A stretch of 64,000 nt of DNA from Rhynchopus sp. YZ270_cl-10. Taxonomy: Eukaryota; Euglenozoa; Diplonemea; Diplonemida; Diplonemidae. The stretch lies in the NCBI GenBank assembly GCA_964035575.1, contig OZ037846.1:1329501-1393500 (forward strand). Reading direction: 5' to 3'. The position numbers and the translations under genes were made by a program. Each line of letters starts with the position of its first letter. Within the stretch, counting starts at the first letter, position 1. Positions 11,176 through 21,924 of the stretch are shown here, piece by piece. The notes below the pieces were generated by a model. The model was not told where the DNA came from and did no database searches. It saw only the letters and a list, made by a program, of their open reading frames with translations.

Positions 11176-11394
11176 TCAGTCACTGCTATAGCCATTAACC
11201 AAGGGAGCATAGCTAGTGCAAGAAATTCGACTTTGGAAACCTTCCGGAAAGTCTGTCCTCTGCTTCCGGAGGACTAGACACAAGAAAATATTGCGTTCCC
11301 CCAGAAAACCAGTGCACAATTCACACTCCTTGTGGGTGGTCTTGTTGCCTTTTTGGTCAACAGTAATTTTGGCCCAGGCATGCTCTTGAAGCAT
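11176..11394 (-). pseudogene. Conserved core fragment of E3, possible degenerate zinc-finger piece
   Basis: A 72-codon frame on the minus strand is similar to the + strand frame at 18359-18598 in E4: both share WAKITV, FLGERNIF, LVLRKQRTDFP and NGYSSD. In this copy the segment WAKITV...HKECELC loosely resembles the start of a BED-type zinc finger (W, then CxxC), which is common at the N-terminus of hAT-like transposases. The resemblance is weak and no catalytic domain follows. The pairwise conservation is direct observation; the transposase link is a guess. Confidence 0.35.
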
Positions 11395-11951
11395 GACAAT
11401 TTAGTGTGTATGGGGCAGGGTGTTGTTTTGTTCTGAATTCTCTTTGTTATAACATCTAAGTCAATCGCGGGTGGTGGTTTGTGTAGCGTGAGGCACTCTT
11501 TTTAACAAACTTCCTGCGGCTGCTAAAGCGTTATTTCTTCGGATTTAACAACGTACAGCGTAACATAGTGGATTAGCCTGGTCGACACAACCTTTGATAG
11601 CTATGGGATAACCAACCCCCTTCGACCCCTTGTGGGTTCACTGAACAAGCCCTAGTGGTAGTTAAACGCGATTGACATTTACATTCCTAAAGATGAAAGA
11701 ACAAGACAACACTTCTGTACCCGCGCATCAAAATTGTGGAAAACTTTGCACCCCAAACACCCTCAACAACGCCCGCCAAAAGGCGCCCCTTGTTGCTGGG
11801 ACTTGGTTCTCATTGATACACTGCACAGCAGGCATTCCTCTGAGTCCAACGCAGTTTGGCCTGTCTGCAGCGTTGCACCGAAGGTGCACGAAGACAGGGT
11901 CTGGTGGTAAATTTTGCGTCTCGCATTCCCTCAGGGAAGTTTAAAAACTCT

Positions 11952-12281
11952 TGAGCTCGGTTTGTTGTCAAAGAAATATTCAACCATGTATTGAGGAGGG
12001 TAAGACAGTGTTCGCAGTTTGTACTTGATAGCATTACAACATTTAACTTCTCCACGGGGGTCTTGGGCCGTTCATTCGGTTATACCTTGACTACCGGAAG
12101 ATATTCTTGAGGCCTTTTTGGTCTCTAGAATATCCGGTATTCCCGAACGGAGGCACACTTTGTGTGTTACTACGACCTGGCAATTTCCAGCAGTAGGTTA
12201 AGTAATCTTTCTTGTAAATTGTTGGATCATTATCTCCTCAGTGCATGGTGGAAGACGTCTTTGACAACTAACCGAGCTCAC
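11952..12281. mobile_element. MITE copy 2 inside E3, both TIRs present
   Basis: About 330 bp with TIRs reading TGAGCTCGGTTTGTTGTCAA on the left and the reverse complement of TTGACAACTAACCGAGCTCA on the right. The inverted similarity continues inward to CACCATG..TGAGGAG. The interior is near-identical to 9130-9400. No coding content. The target duplication is unclear. Confidence 0.8.
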
Positions 12282-12417
12282 GACTTTTTTCGGTATGTAA
12301 CTTGGGATAGGCCCACATGATCATGGTCTATCATGTGGTACCTGTGTACCACTCGGTTTGCTCCCAGGGCTTTTCGACCAGCAGTCACACATCCAAACAG
12401 TGATTTCCCACCTTAGA

Positions 12418-12574
12418 CCACGTAATTACGTACCCTAGGGTCCGTAATTACGGACCCTAGGGTACGTAATTACGGACCCTAGGGTCCGTAATTACGGACC
12501 CGGGTCCGCACTTGAGGGTCCGTAAAGAGGGTCCGTAAAATTTACGGACCCTCGGGTGTGTGGACCCCGCCGTG
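12418..12574. repeat. Right terminal palindromic array of E3
   Basis: Units GGGTCCGTAATTACGGACCC and GGGTACGTAATTACGGACCC in tandem, then ACGGACCCTCGGGTGTG and the terminal GGACCCCGCCGTG. Inverted counterpart of the array at 8680-8785. Confidence 0.8.
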
Positions 12575-12728
12575 CAATGTATTTTCAATGGGGGGGGGGG
12601 GGGGGGGGTTTTTTTGGCCGTACTTTGTGATTTTCCTCCGGGGCTGGTATCGCGGGTGACTCAGTAAGGGGGTGCCAGTGGAGGCACGGCTATCCATAAG
12701 CAAAAAGAAGAAGAAGGAAAAAAATATA

Positions 12729-12777
12729 GTGGAGCTCATCCTCGGGGGTTTACACTGATACGACCAAGTTTTTCAAA
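12729..12777 (+). repeat. Dispersed repeat family A, diverged copy
   Basis: GTGGAGCTCATCCTCGGGGG followed by TTACACTGATACGACCAAG and an A-run. It aligns with the family A core but differs at many positions. Confidence 0.5.
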
Positions 12778-13001
12778 ATAAAGTACCACCCCCTCTACAG
12801 CCCAGTGGAAGGTTGCCGTAAGGAAGAGAATGCTGTGGAGGTTTTACGAGATGAGTATTAAGAAATACCATTTTCTCCCCGCTCCCTCCCTCCCTCCCCT
12901 TTCTGTATCTCGCTGCTGCTGTCTTCTTCAGTAACGTGCTTTCTTGTATATTTTTTTTTCGAATAAAAAGATTGACACAGCAATACAAGCTTTTTCGTTT
13001 T

Positions 13002-13330
13002 TGTCACCTCATAAAGGAGGAAATAGAAACAAAGCATTTTGAACACACTTTTGCGGTTCTGGGGACGAACCGCGCTGCAGAAGCCACGCCTCACCAAACC
13101 AGGTCGAGGTGTTGTGCGTTTCACCAACAACCCGGGTTTTATTGTACTGTGTACCTGATTACAGTTTTCCCTGTAAACCACTCCCATGCGCAACACTCCG
13201 GGGGTTCGATAACCCGCGGAGTGTCAGTGCCTGCGTCCCAGAGGCGTTTGCGCTATCAACTTCACTTTATTGTGTGATGAGTGTTAAGTTTCTATTTCTT
13301 TCTCCGTGCAGCGTTACAACAAATGATACA
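13002..13330 (+). repeat. Family D copy 2 carrying a family C copy (13187-13268)
   Basis: Shares GAGGAAATAGAAACAAAGC, TTCTGGGGACGAACCGCGCT and GTGTGATGAGTGTTA with 10672-10960. Between them lies a family C copy whose start forms a strong hairpin (ACACTCCGGGGGTT and AACCCGCGGAGTGT, one mismatch). The family C copy is therefore probably a later insertion into family D. Confidence 0.6.
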
Positions 13331-13537
13331 ACGTGGCAGAACGTACATCATTTTGTAAAAAAAAATGTCGTACGTATTTAGGAAAAACCCCGGGACCAGA
13401 ACCCGGGCTAGTTCACACCTAGACAAAAGAAGATATCCACATTGCCCAGGCAGAACAAAAGAACGTGAACTAGTAAAACTCAAGTATAAAAAAAGCTACA
13501 TTCCAGAGTTGAGGACGATTTACGTCTATATCTTTTA

Positions 13538-13639
13538 CAGTAGGACAAGAACCTTGGCGACCAAATAATATTGGCGGATTTTGGGGGTTTTCTTGCAATT
13601 GGCGACTTTTTTTGGTCGCCAATATTACTTGTCCTACTG
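13538..13639. mobile_element. 102-bp MITE, Tc1/mariner-like ends with TA duplication
   Basis: The ends are CAGTAGGACAAG and its inverse CTTGTCCTACTG, flanked on each side by TA (13536-13537 and 13640-13641). The inner arms repeat TTGGCGACCA and ATATTGGCG inversely. CAGT ends with a TA duplication are typical of Tc1/mariner. No coding capacity. Confidence 0.75.
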
Positions 13640-13682
13640 TAAGTACAATAGCCTTCCCTCGGGCGACATTGACCACCTGCTC

Positions 13683-13721
13683 GTACAGATCCTGCAGTAG
13701 CAGGTGATTGTCGACACAACA
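13683..13721 (+). repeat. Dispersed repeat family B, copy 2
   Basis: GTACAGATCCTGCAGTAGCA followed by GGTGATTGTCGACACAAC. Near-identical to 694-733, with the same short hairpin. Confidence 0.65.
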
Positions 13722-13916
13722 TAAAAAACCCCCTCTGGGTAAACTCTACATCCCTACCCATCCTATTTCTCAAGGTGGTACGCTAAGCTCGTGAGAAGTT
13801 CCAAGCTTATGCGAGACTTACGTTCGTCTTATCCTCAAATCGCAAAAACCCGAGGGGGGAAAAAAAACGTTTCTTTAAGGATGATGGACAACTTCATCAT
13901 CCGCTTATTTCAAGCA

Positions 13917-15698
13917 TACCGTACCGGTCACATTTCTTGATTGTGAAAATGCTTTGATCTTTTGCGCATTTTTAGGAGAGTTTTACCTTTTTTTTTTACG
14001 GTCAGTAATATGTTACCCAAAGGTCTAACTCCCCTAAAAATGCGGAAAAGGTTAACCCTATACACCCCAAGAGCCACTTTAATGGCTTTCGAAATGACGC
14101 CATGCTGTTAGACAGGTTCAACTCATTTTTGTAAAAACATTTTTTTTATGTGGAAAGAATTTGCACCGATCTTTCAAAAGAAGCAAGAGTCGAAAACTTT
14201 TATGCATCGGATATTACTTTCGGTGCTGGGGGCTGGGGTGCTACTTTCACCAAAAGTGACGTTTTTTCGCCCACACCCCCAATCTGTACCTTTCGCGATA
14301 CCCAATGCCGCCAAGCCCTTAGTCGGGTTCTACCCATTTTCGTGAACACAATTTTTTATACATTTCGAAAAATTTTTCGCCGATCTTTCAAAAGAAGCAA
14401 GAATCGAAAACTTTTATGCATCGGATATTACTTTCGATGCTGGGGGGAGGCGGGGTGGGGGTGTGAGCACCCCTGTGACCCCCCCCATATTCTAAAATCT
14501 GTAAGACAACGTGCTCTGACATAGGTTCTACTCATTTTCGTAAAAACACTTTTTTTATGTTGAAAGAATTTGCACCGATCTTTCAAAAGAAGCAAAAATC
14601 GAAAACTTTTGTGCATCTGATATTACTTTCGATGCTGGGGGGAGTAGTACCACTTTTCACGGCCCTTTGGACGGGCATCCCCTATTCTGGTTCCTCAATG
14701 ACACCCCATGCTCTGTATGAGGTTCTACTCGTTTTCGTTAAAATATTTTTATATATTTCAAAGATTTTGACACGAATCTTTCAAAAGAAACAAGAATCGA
14801 AAACTTTTACGCATCTGATTGCACTTTGGATCTGTCTACTGCTACCCACCCAAGAGGCACCCCTTCGACCCGAAGGACATGGTTATGACTAGGGGTCATC
14901 ATGATCTGATAATGGTTCTGCTTGTTTTCGTAAAAATCCTTTGGTTTATAGGGAAACTATTTGACTCAAATCTTTTAAAATAAGCAAAAATCGAAAACTT
15001 TTGTGCATCTGTTTGCCATTTGGATGCTGGGGCGAGTTGCCACCAAAACCACAAAAACACCCCACACACACGACCTATGCAGAGCACACAGTAAGCCGAA
15101 TTTTCACTGTTTTTTCGTATTTCGGGGTGCTTTTTTCATGGATTTTCGGGTCACAGGGTCGTTCCGACCCATTCTGGGGGCTTTCGACCTCAGGAGATGC
15201 CCAAATTGTGAAAAATCGCCCATTTTTTACGTTTTTAGACATGTTTCAGTGTAAATCGTTAAGGAAACCAGTTTTAGACATGGCTGCTAACAGAGCTGCA
15301 CTCATATAAGTTGGGTTCTACTAGGACTTTTTGCTCGATTTTTTTTTCTTTGAAAAGATTTTGTGATCAATCTTTCAAATAACGCCATTTTCGGACAACA
15401 ATAATTTACGGGTTTTTCCTCGGCCGGCCGAATTAGTCAAAAACCAAAAAGTGGATTTTATGCTTACCTCATTTCGGGGATAACATTTTTTTTCGAAAAA
15501 AAACTTAAAAAAATGGAATTGAAAGCCGTGTTCAAAATCTTTCAATTGCGGCCAGGTACGATCAAAAATTTGCATCTGGGGTCCCCTTACCGGTTGGAGA
15601 GCCCCAAAAACCAAAACTCAAAAGTGGCTTGAAAAAACGGCTTGGGAGGTATAGGGTTAAAACATTTTTTACGGTCAATATATGTCACCGGTACGGTA
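13917..15698. mobile_element. TIR element E5 with about 200-bp internal tandem repeats
   Basis: The ends are TACCGTACCGGTCACAT (13917-13933) and its inverse ATGTCACCGGTACGGTA (15682-15698). Further inverted matches lie inside (TTTTTACGGTCA; GGTTAACCCTATA). The interior holds at least five tandem units of about 195-213 bp, marked by TCGAAAACTTTT near 14188, 14402, 14596, 14789 and 14989 and by GGTTCTACTC.TTTTCG. The units are diverged and contain only short frames. No transposase recognised. Confidence 0.65.
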
Positions 15699-16267
15699 GT
15701 TTTCTTTATTCATACAATTTTCTCTCTTGACGCAGCACAAATAATATAAAAGCCAACTCTTGGTTTTGCACATGAAAAAGCTGTGTTTTTTTTTCTATAT
15801 TGTTCTTTGCATTGGGTACATTTAGTGCACCCTATTACACCTTCTATTCAGTAGAATAGAAAAGTATTATAAAATAATGTTATTATTTTTGCATTTCCTT
15901 CCCCACTCCTTTGGCATATTTCTCGAGATGTAGGATTTTGTATGGGGTCCACCCCACATCATGGCACACTGTCACCGAGGTGGCTTTTTTGTTATTTTCA
16001 AATAAAAAAGACCTTTTTTTTTTTTTTGTGGCTACTGTGGGGAGGATTATGTACAATGCGCCCGTTTTACCATGTTCTCCGCACCTTTTTTTTGAGGGTC
16101 TTGTAATTAAACCCCCAAGGAAGTTACTACTCATGGCTAAGATCATCTCGCCAAACGTTATTCTGAGAGCCTGTGTGTATCTCACTACAGATCTATTAAG
16201 CAAACGAGAAGGCTTAGGGTCATCTTATAAAACTTTTCTGATTGTTTTTTTCCCTCTTTTCGTTTTC

Positions 16268-16362
16268 AAAGGTAACACCTCCGGGTATGCGGGCTCTGAC
16301 AGTCCGGAGTTCGATGACCCGCGGAGAGTCCCTGAGGCGTTTGTACTATCAACTTCACTTTT
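16268..16362 (+). repeat. Dispersed repeat family C, copy 3
   Basis: Contains GGAGTTCGATGACCCGCGG and ends GTACTATCAACTTCACTTTT, as in the copies at 1051-1146 and 13187-13268. Confidence 0.5.
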
Positions 16363-16923
16363 TTCTCTCAAGATGACGAAGCCAAGAGGGAGAGATCATC
16401 TTATTTTATAAACAGTTGTGCGCACGTACGAGAGGCACATTTTCATTATTTCAAGTCTTCTTACAAAAAGATTTGTTTGATGTGCATGTGTTTCATCTTG
16501 ATCTTTTCTTCTTTTCTTTAAGTCATTAGGTTTCCTTTTTACTGTAGGCGGCAGGGTACTTGTGCTTTCATCCGGATGGCTGGCATCGTGGGTCAGTCGG
16601 AGGTGCCTGCATCAACAACTACAGTTTCTTTGGTTTTTTCTGGAGATATAATGCAATCTGTCGCAATCTTTCATAAAAATTTTCTATAATTTATTTACAA
16701 AAAAAAAAAAAGCTTATTTACAAAACTTGTTACGAAGAACAAAAAAACGTTTTGCAGTCTTCATATTTACAACGGAAGGCAGCAGAGTCTACACTGGTAG
16801 CTAGGCTATTCAATAATATTTACAAAAACAAAAACAAAAACAAAACAAAAAACAAAAACACCACAGTGAAGACTGTCTTTTTGGCAGCTACACTACTCCA
16901 ACAAATTATCAAACAAAAAACAA

Positions 16924-16973
16924 TTAGTGGAGCACACTCTAGGGTGGCTACACTAATACAACCAAGTTTTCAA
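16924..16973 (+). repeat. Dispersed repeat family A copy
   Basis: Identical or nearly so to 2614-2664 over about 47 bp and again flanked by A-rich runs. The preceding text (TACACTACTCCAACAA..TATCAAA) also occurs at about 31662-31690. Confidence 0.65.
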
Positions 16974-17504
16974 AAAAAAAACAAAAAAAAAACCATGTGT
17001 CATTACACTAAATTACACTTTTGCTAAAATAGACGCTACCATTTAAGTACTATTTTTTTGTTAAAAATAATCATCTACACAAAACGCAGATAGGAACTTA
17101 TCTATCTGGGCGATCCTCATTTATATAAAATTTAAAAAAACGTTTTTCAAAACAAAAAACAAACAAACAAACAAATTTCAGAAAAAGGAAAAAAAAACAT
17201 CTGTCAAAGATGTGATCAAGCAGAACGGATACATTTTTGACTTCTACAGTATAACCCTATCTGTTCAATATCCGGGTAGTTATCCACACAGCAACAACAA
17301 CAACAACAAAGACAAATGTAGGTACCTGCACAGATCCCGTTTTTCTTTTTTTACACCACTTTCTCCTACGATTTTTTTTGGGGGTCTGAGCGCTCTATCA
17401 CCTTCTTCTTCCGGAAGGTTATTTTCTTTTTCAATTTTTTTCCCAAGATGAGAAGACACGTTGGACAAGATCCATCCTGTTAAAAGTATTATCTTTTTTC
17501 ACGG

Positions 17505-17645
17505 GTTGCCTACGATCGTAGTACGATCGTTTACGATCGTACCAAAAAACGATCGTAACGATCGTAAAATATCGTACTACGATCAACTACGATCGTACTA
17601 TGATCGTAAACGATCGTAGTACGATCGTAGTACGATCGTAGTACG
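17505..17645. repeat. Left GATCGTA palindromic array of E4
   Basis: Repeated TACGATCGTAGTACGATCGT units. GATC is the palindrome centre in each. Broken only by a few changed bases. Confidence 0.8.
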
Positions 17646-18358
17646 TTTGCCAAACGAAATAACGAATATCGCTTGAAATACCGTCCGATATTCCTTGCAT
17701 GGTGTGCATGAAGCACACACAAGGTATATCAAACGATAATCAATCAGATAAAACGTTACATCATTGGAAAATTGTTGGCACCGCCGCCCTGTCTTCGTAT
17801 TTATTACGTCGACAGGCCAAACAACGTTGGGCTCAGAAGAAGCAGTGCTAGACAGTCACTGGGGATCAACATGAGAACCAACTCCCAACAACACAGGCTA
17901 CCGAAGTAGCAGGTGGGGTGTTGCGGGTGTTTGGGGTGAAAGAAAATCGATTTTGGTAAGTTGCAGCAGAAAATTCTTAAGTTTGCAATCGCGAGAAGGG
18001 TTACACTGCTCTTGCGAGCTGTGAACCGGTAAGGTTGAGAAGGGTGACACGGCATACAAGTACAAGTACAAGTAAGACGTACCTTCTGCAAAGGCTGAAT
18101 TCGCAATTCTAAGGGATATGAATTCAGCCCCCACATGTTTTTTTGAGATTATCATTCCATGGTATACTACGCGTTCCCGAAGAATGAATCACCCCCTCCT
18201 CGTTCATGCAAACTCAAGAAAATTCTGAAGTAACTACAACCTGGCGTGCGGGTACAGATGCATTGCTTTGTTCTTTCCTCAAAGTCATGTGTGATCTCTC
18301 GGGTCTGTACTAAAGTCAGTGTTTAGATAAGCATCCACTTGACTCGTTCTAACAACCG

Positions 18359-18598
18359 TTGAAATCTAGAACAAAACAATACACTGCCCCTTCTCACACC
18401 AAGCCGCCATGCTTCAAGAGCATGCCCTGGGCAAAAATTACTGTGACAAAAATTAGTTTTCTGGGGGAACGCAATATTTTCTGTCTATTTTCTCCGTGTC
18501 TCGTCCTCCGCAAGCAGAGGACAGACTTTCCGGATCCCGAAGTCGAATTTCTTGCACTAGCTATGCTCCCTGGGTTAAATGGCTATAGCAGTGACTGA
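18359..18598 (+). pseudogene. Conserved core fragment of E4
   Basis: Seventy-nine codons whose second half (WAKITV, FLGERNIF, LVLRKQRTDFP, NGYSSD) matches the minus-strand frame at 11176-11394 of E3. Retention of the same frame in two diverged elements hints at former coding, but no domain is secure and the E4 copy lacks the CxxC segment. Confidence 0.3.
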
Positions 18599-18882
18599 CT
18601 AAGAGTTTCATAATAATTAGGGTGGTCTATGGGGTGGGTTAATGGAAAAGTTGGTATATAAACCCGACTTTTACGATCGCCACCTGGTTTTGAAATAATT
18701 GCACCAGCTCTTCCGTCGGCACTGCTTCGCTGTCACGATGAAGGGTCGTCGGTTCGGGTACCTGTTAAGAGAAATTGAATGTAAAAGTAGAGACTACAAC
18801 AAAAAAACAAACAAACAAACAAACAAGAAGCCGCCCCGTACCCCTTAAACGTAAAAGTGACATTTTTGTGGACAAAAAAAAA

Positions 18883-18986
18883 ATTATTACGCGTCCACTC
18901 GACGTTTGGATAAAGAAAACTAGAGATGAAAGGGGGTTTGGGGGGAAGAGTTTAATTCTTGAACGCATCCCCACACTCAGTCACAC
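18883..18986 (-). repeat. Dispersed repeat family O, copy 1
   Basis: The reverse complement begins GTGTGACTGAGTGTGGGGAT and continues through AAGAATTAAACTC, CCCCAAACCCCC and ATCCAAACGTCGAGTGGA. Other copies lie in the elongase intron (26037-26120) and in intron 1 of the gene at 34767 (35113-35217). Confidence 0.65.
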
Positions 18987-19955
18987 TTTTTTTTTTTGAA
19001 AAACACCAAACGCTGTTCACAATAATGAACGAAAAATTGACAATTTTCCTGAAGATGTAATGTATGTGCGAGAGATGGGGAGCACGGGAGGGAAAAAACG
19101 ACTCGTGGATACTGAAAAATTTCACTAGAAATGCACGCATGTCTTATATAAAAAAAAATAGCTAAAAAATAGCGGACATGTCGAAAAGGGAGAAAACCGG
19201 GGGGTTAAAAACATACCTTGCACTCGGCCCACTCTCCAGGTACAAAGAACATCACTGCACGACAAACCCACTACTACAATAGAAAATAACTATTTTTTAC
19301 CGAACAGAAAGGTCGTTTTATCGATGAGTGTTTTCTGAGTGCACACTCAGTGGGGACAAAATGCAACACTTCAAGGCATGCAATACTCCAAGGAATTTGC
19401 TAAGGAAAAGTCGATATTGTGGGCCCCTGTAGTAGTGCATATAGTTTACCCCCAGATCGTCAAAACACCCGATTTTTGCGTTTTTTTGCACTTTTTGGTG
19501 CCCAAAAACCCAACTCAGGGGTCAAAATTTTCCCGAAATAAAAATTTTTTTTTTGAGATTTTTTGATTTTTTGACAAGGCGCTGGCCCATACAAAATGCA
19601 CTGGTGGTACAGAAAATGACTGGGGAATTAACTCTAGATGCTCAAAACAGCCCAATTCTTGCTTTTTTTGACTTTTTGGTCCCAGAAGGGTACCTAGGGT
19701 GTAGTGAGCAGGCCTCAAAAACACTTGTGAAAAAAAAAATTGGGGTTTTTTTTTTTTGAGATTTTTTCAAAAATCGACTTGTTTTTGGTAAAAATCACGA
19801 AATTTTGGGTTCGCGGAACCGCGTTTTAGACCCCCCTAGATGCTCAAAAGTGCCAAATTTTGCTTTTAATGGCCTCAAATCGTCGAAATTAGCCCAATAT
19901 AGGGGCAAAAAAAAAATTCGAGGGTCTAGGTATGGAGAGCGAGCACCTTAGAAGG

Positions 19956-20125
19956 AAGATCGTACGATCGTACTACGATCGTTACGATCGTAGTACGATC
20001 GTACGATCATAATACGATCGTAAGTACGATCGTACTACGATCGTACTTTGATCGTAGTACGATCGTAGTACGATCAAAAAAGAGCTACGATCGTAAGAGA
20101 TCGTACTACGATCGTAGGCAACCCG
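19956..20125. repeat. Right GATCGTA palindromic array of E4
   Basis: Same motif as at 17505-17645, in inverted layout, ending CGTAGGCAACCCGTG. Confidence 0.8.
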
Positions 20126-20442
20126 TGTTTTTTATTTCATTTTTTTTTTTCTCGAAGTTATCATTGGCTAACCTCATTATTTTGGTGACTAAGCAACGAG
20201 AGGCTTAGGGTCATCTTATAAAACTTTTCTTTTCTTTTTTCTTTTTCTTTTCTTTTCAAAATCATCTTCGCTTCTTAACCGTTTTGTTTTTCGTAGGATG
20301 GGTACTAGATGTCTGCGTGTGGTACACCTAAGGCTGTTTCGTCTTTGCGAATGGGTGTAAAATGTGTGGTTTTGTTTTTGTTTTTTTTTTCATTCGCAAG
20401 ATGCTCTGTTTTCTTTGGTGATGCAGATTTAAAAAAAAAAGG

Positions 20443-20533
20443 AAATACTACGGTGTCAATAACTATCTTCGCCCACACAGGAAAAACGGGAAACGAAATA
20501 GGGGGAAAGTTTGTTAGTTGTACGCTTCCACCC
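20443..20533 (+). repeat. 91-bp direct repeat, left copy
   Basis: Starts AAATACTACGGTGTCAATAA and ends TACGCTTCCACCC. An identical copy is at 20842-20932, so the pair brackets the retroposon at 20622-20840 plus 88 bp of other sequence. Confidence 0.8.
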
Positions 20534-20615
20534 TTCCACACACACTCAGGACTGTTGTAATGCTCTTTTTGTTATCTTTTCAGTTATTTATTTTCTTCTT
20601 CTACTTGATCCTTGT

Positions 20616-20621
<6 letters not shown>

Positions 20622-20673
<52 letters not shown>

Positions 20674-20840
20674 CGTTTTGAAAACTGATATGTTTACAAA
20701 AACAGAGCCAAATAGAAAAGGTAAGAAAATGAGAGTCCTGAAGTACAGAAAGTGGTGTGTGAGAAGGGAGGAGCACAGGTGAGGGTGAAAACAGTTAGAG
20801 CGACCGTAGCATTTCCCCTGTCAACTGCGTTTGACCTATA
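20622..20840 (-). mobile_element. Poly-A retroposon (SINE-like), copy 1
   Basis: On the minus strand a body of about 175 bp starts TATAGGTCAAACGCAGTTGA and ends in a 44-base A tail (T run 20622-20665 on +). It is nearly identical to 24376-24584, also with a long tail, so both look recent. There is no open frame of note. It may be a SINE or a retroposed non-coding transcript, and the source is not in this window. Confidence 0.7.
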
Positions 20841-20841
20841 A

Positions 20842-20932
20842 AAATACTACGGTGTCAATAACTATCTTCGCCCACACAGGAAAAACGGGAAACGAAATAG
20901 GGGGAAAGTTTGTTAGTTGTACGCTTCCACCC
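20842..20932 (+). repeat. 91-bp direct repeat, right copy
   Basis: Identical to 20443-20533. It may be an unusually long target-site duplication or a small segmental duplication. Confidence 0.8.
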
Positions 20933-21239
20933 AGGACCCTATGGGACGCGGTAGCGCAGAAAAAAAGATGCCCCAACCACTCCCCAGCCTTTAAAACAGA
21001 GAGAATTCCTCGTCCAAAACTACAGCCTCCTGAGCGATCGTGCCTCGTGTGTAATCGTCTGCCTCTTGCATCAGAATGTTAACGTAGATGCTTCTGATCC
21101 GTATGTACCTGTTTCTGGCGACGTCGACTCTTGCAAGCAGCAGGTATGCCTGGTAACACGTTAAGTACCCCCGTTAATACAATGCACTGCCGCCATCAGG
21201 TTGTCGGGAAGGTTGGCAGGTTAACAGATTTGGTGAATT

Positions 21240-21485
21240 AACCGCATATCGGAGCTAAGGAGCTAAGGCGCTAATGAGCCAAATGAGCCAAGGAGCCAGG
21301 GAGCCAGGGAGATAATGAGCTAATGAGCAAGGGAGCCAAAGAGCTAATGAGCTAAGGTGCTAATGAGCTAATGAGCAAGGGAGCCAAGGAGCTAATGAGC
21401 TAAGGTGCTAATGAGCTAATGAGCAAGGGAGCCAAGGAGCCAAAGAGCTAATGAGCTAAGGTGCTAATGAGTTAAAGAGCGTAGC
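21240..21485 (+). repeat. Tandem array of GAGCTAAT / GAGCCAAG octamers
   Basis: An 8-bp periodic array with variants GAGCTAAT, GAGCTAAG, GAGCCAAG and GAGCAAGG. A higher-order unit (AAGGTGCTAATGAGCTAATG) recurs about every 50 bp. Non-coding. Confidence 0.8.
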
Positions 21486-21924
21486 AGATCGGTTACTAAC
21501 GTGTCCGGTTACTAACCGTCATGGCATCCTCATGAAGGGTGAGGGCGCATGTGACTACTTGCAGGGAAGCCAGAACCGCAGATAACCTTGTTGCGTATAC
21601 CTCTTTGGCGAAAAGTATGTGTGTCTGGGTCGCGCGTACCTAGTGAATCTCGGTTCGGGGAATCCATCCAGAATAGCCGTCCATTCGGAACCAGCGAAAA
21701 AGGTGACTGCAAAAGAAAACCTGAAGTTTGAATAAAATGGGTTTCAATGCCCAAGACAGCGAAGCGGTAACAGCAGAATACGTAAGATTGAACAGCAGGT
21801 AGCAATGGCCCAACACAGCGACGCGCTTAACGCAAAAAAAAAACGAAACTTGCCCAAGCGGGACCCATGGCCCAAAACAATGAAGCGGTAATTGCATAAA
21901 CGTAAGCTTGAATAAAGCGCTACC

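Larger units (their letters stand above)
8617..12574. mobile_element. Composite TIR element E3 with palindromic GGGTCCGTAATTACG arrays
   Basis: Inverted ends starting CACGGCGGGGTCC are followed on both sides by GAGGGTCCGTAA and then arrays of self-complementary units. Inside the left array is a subterminal block (about 8810-8960) that recurs inverted at about 19780-19940 in element E4. A core block on the minus strand (11176-11394) recurs at 18359-18598 in E4. E3 also holds two copies of a MITE, a 7-bp array and a family D repeat. E3 and E4 thus share interior sequence in opposite orientation but differ in terminal arrays. No intact transposase was found. Confidence 0.7.
15699..17499. other. 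Gene-free repeat-bearing stretch
   Basis: Contains family C and family A copies (listed separately) and a short family P segment at 16206-16240 (GGCTTAGGGTCATCTTATAA), which recurs at 20197-20232 and 33070-33100. The frame at 15911-16411 has no recognisable motifs, crosses the family C repeat and is not called as a gene. Confidence 0.45.
17500..20127. mobile_element. TIR element E4 with GATCGTA arrays
   Basis: The ends read CACGGGTTGCCTACGATCG from the left and the same inverted from the right. Palindromic GATCGTA/TACGATC arrays fill 17505-17645 and 19956-20125. Inside the right array, 19780-19940 matches 8810-8960 of E3 inverted. The frame at 18359-18598 matches the minus-strand core of E3. 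A T6 run flanks both ends and may be the target duplication. No intact transposase. Confidence 0.7.

Noticed and set aside
15911-16411. 166-codon gene
   Set aside because: Crosses a family C repeat and contains poly-Phe from a T run; no motif.
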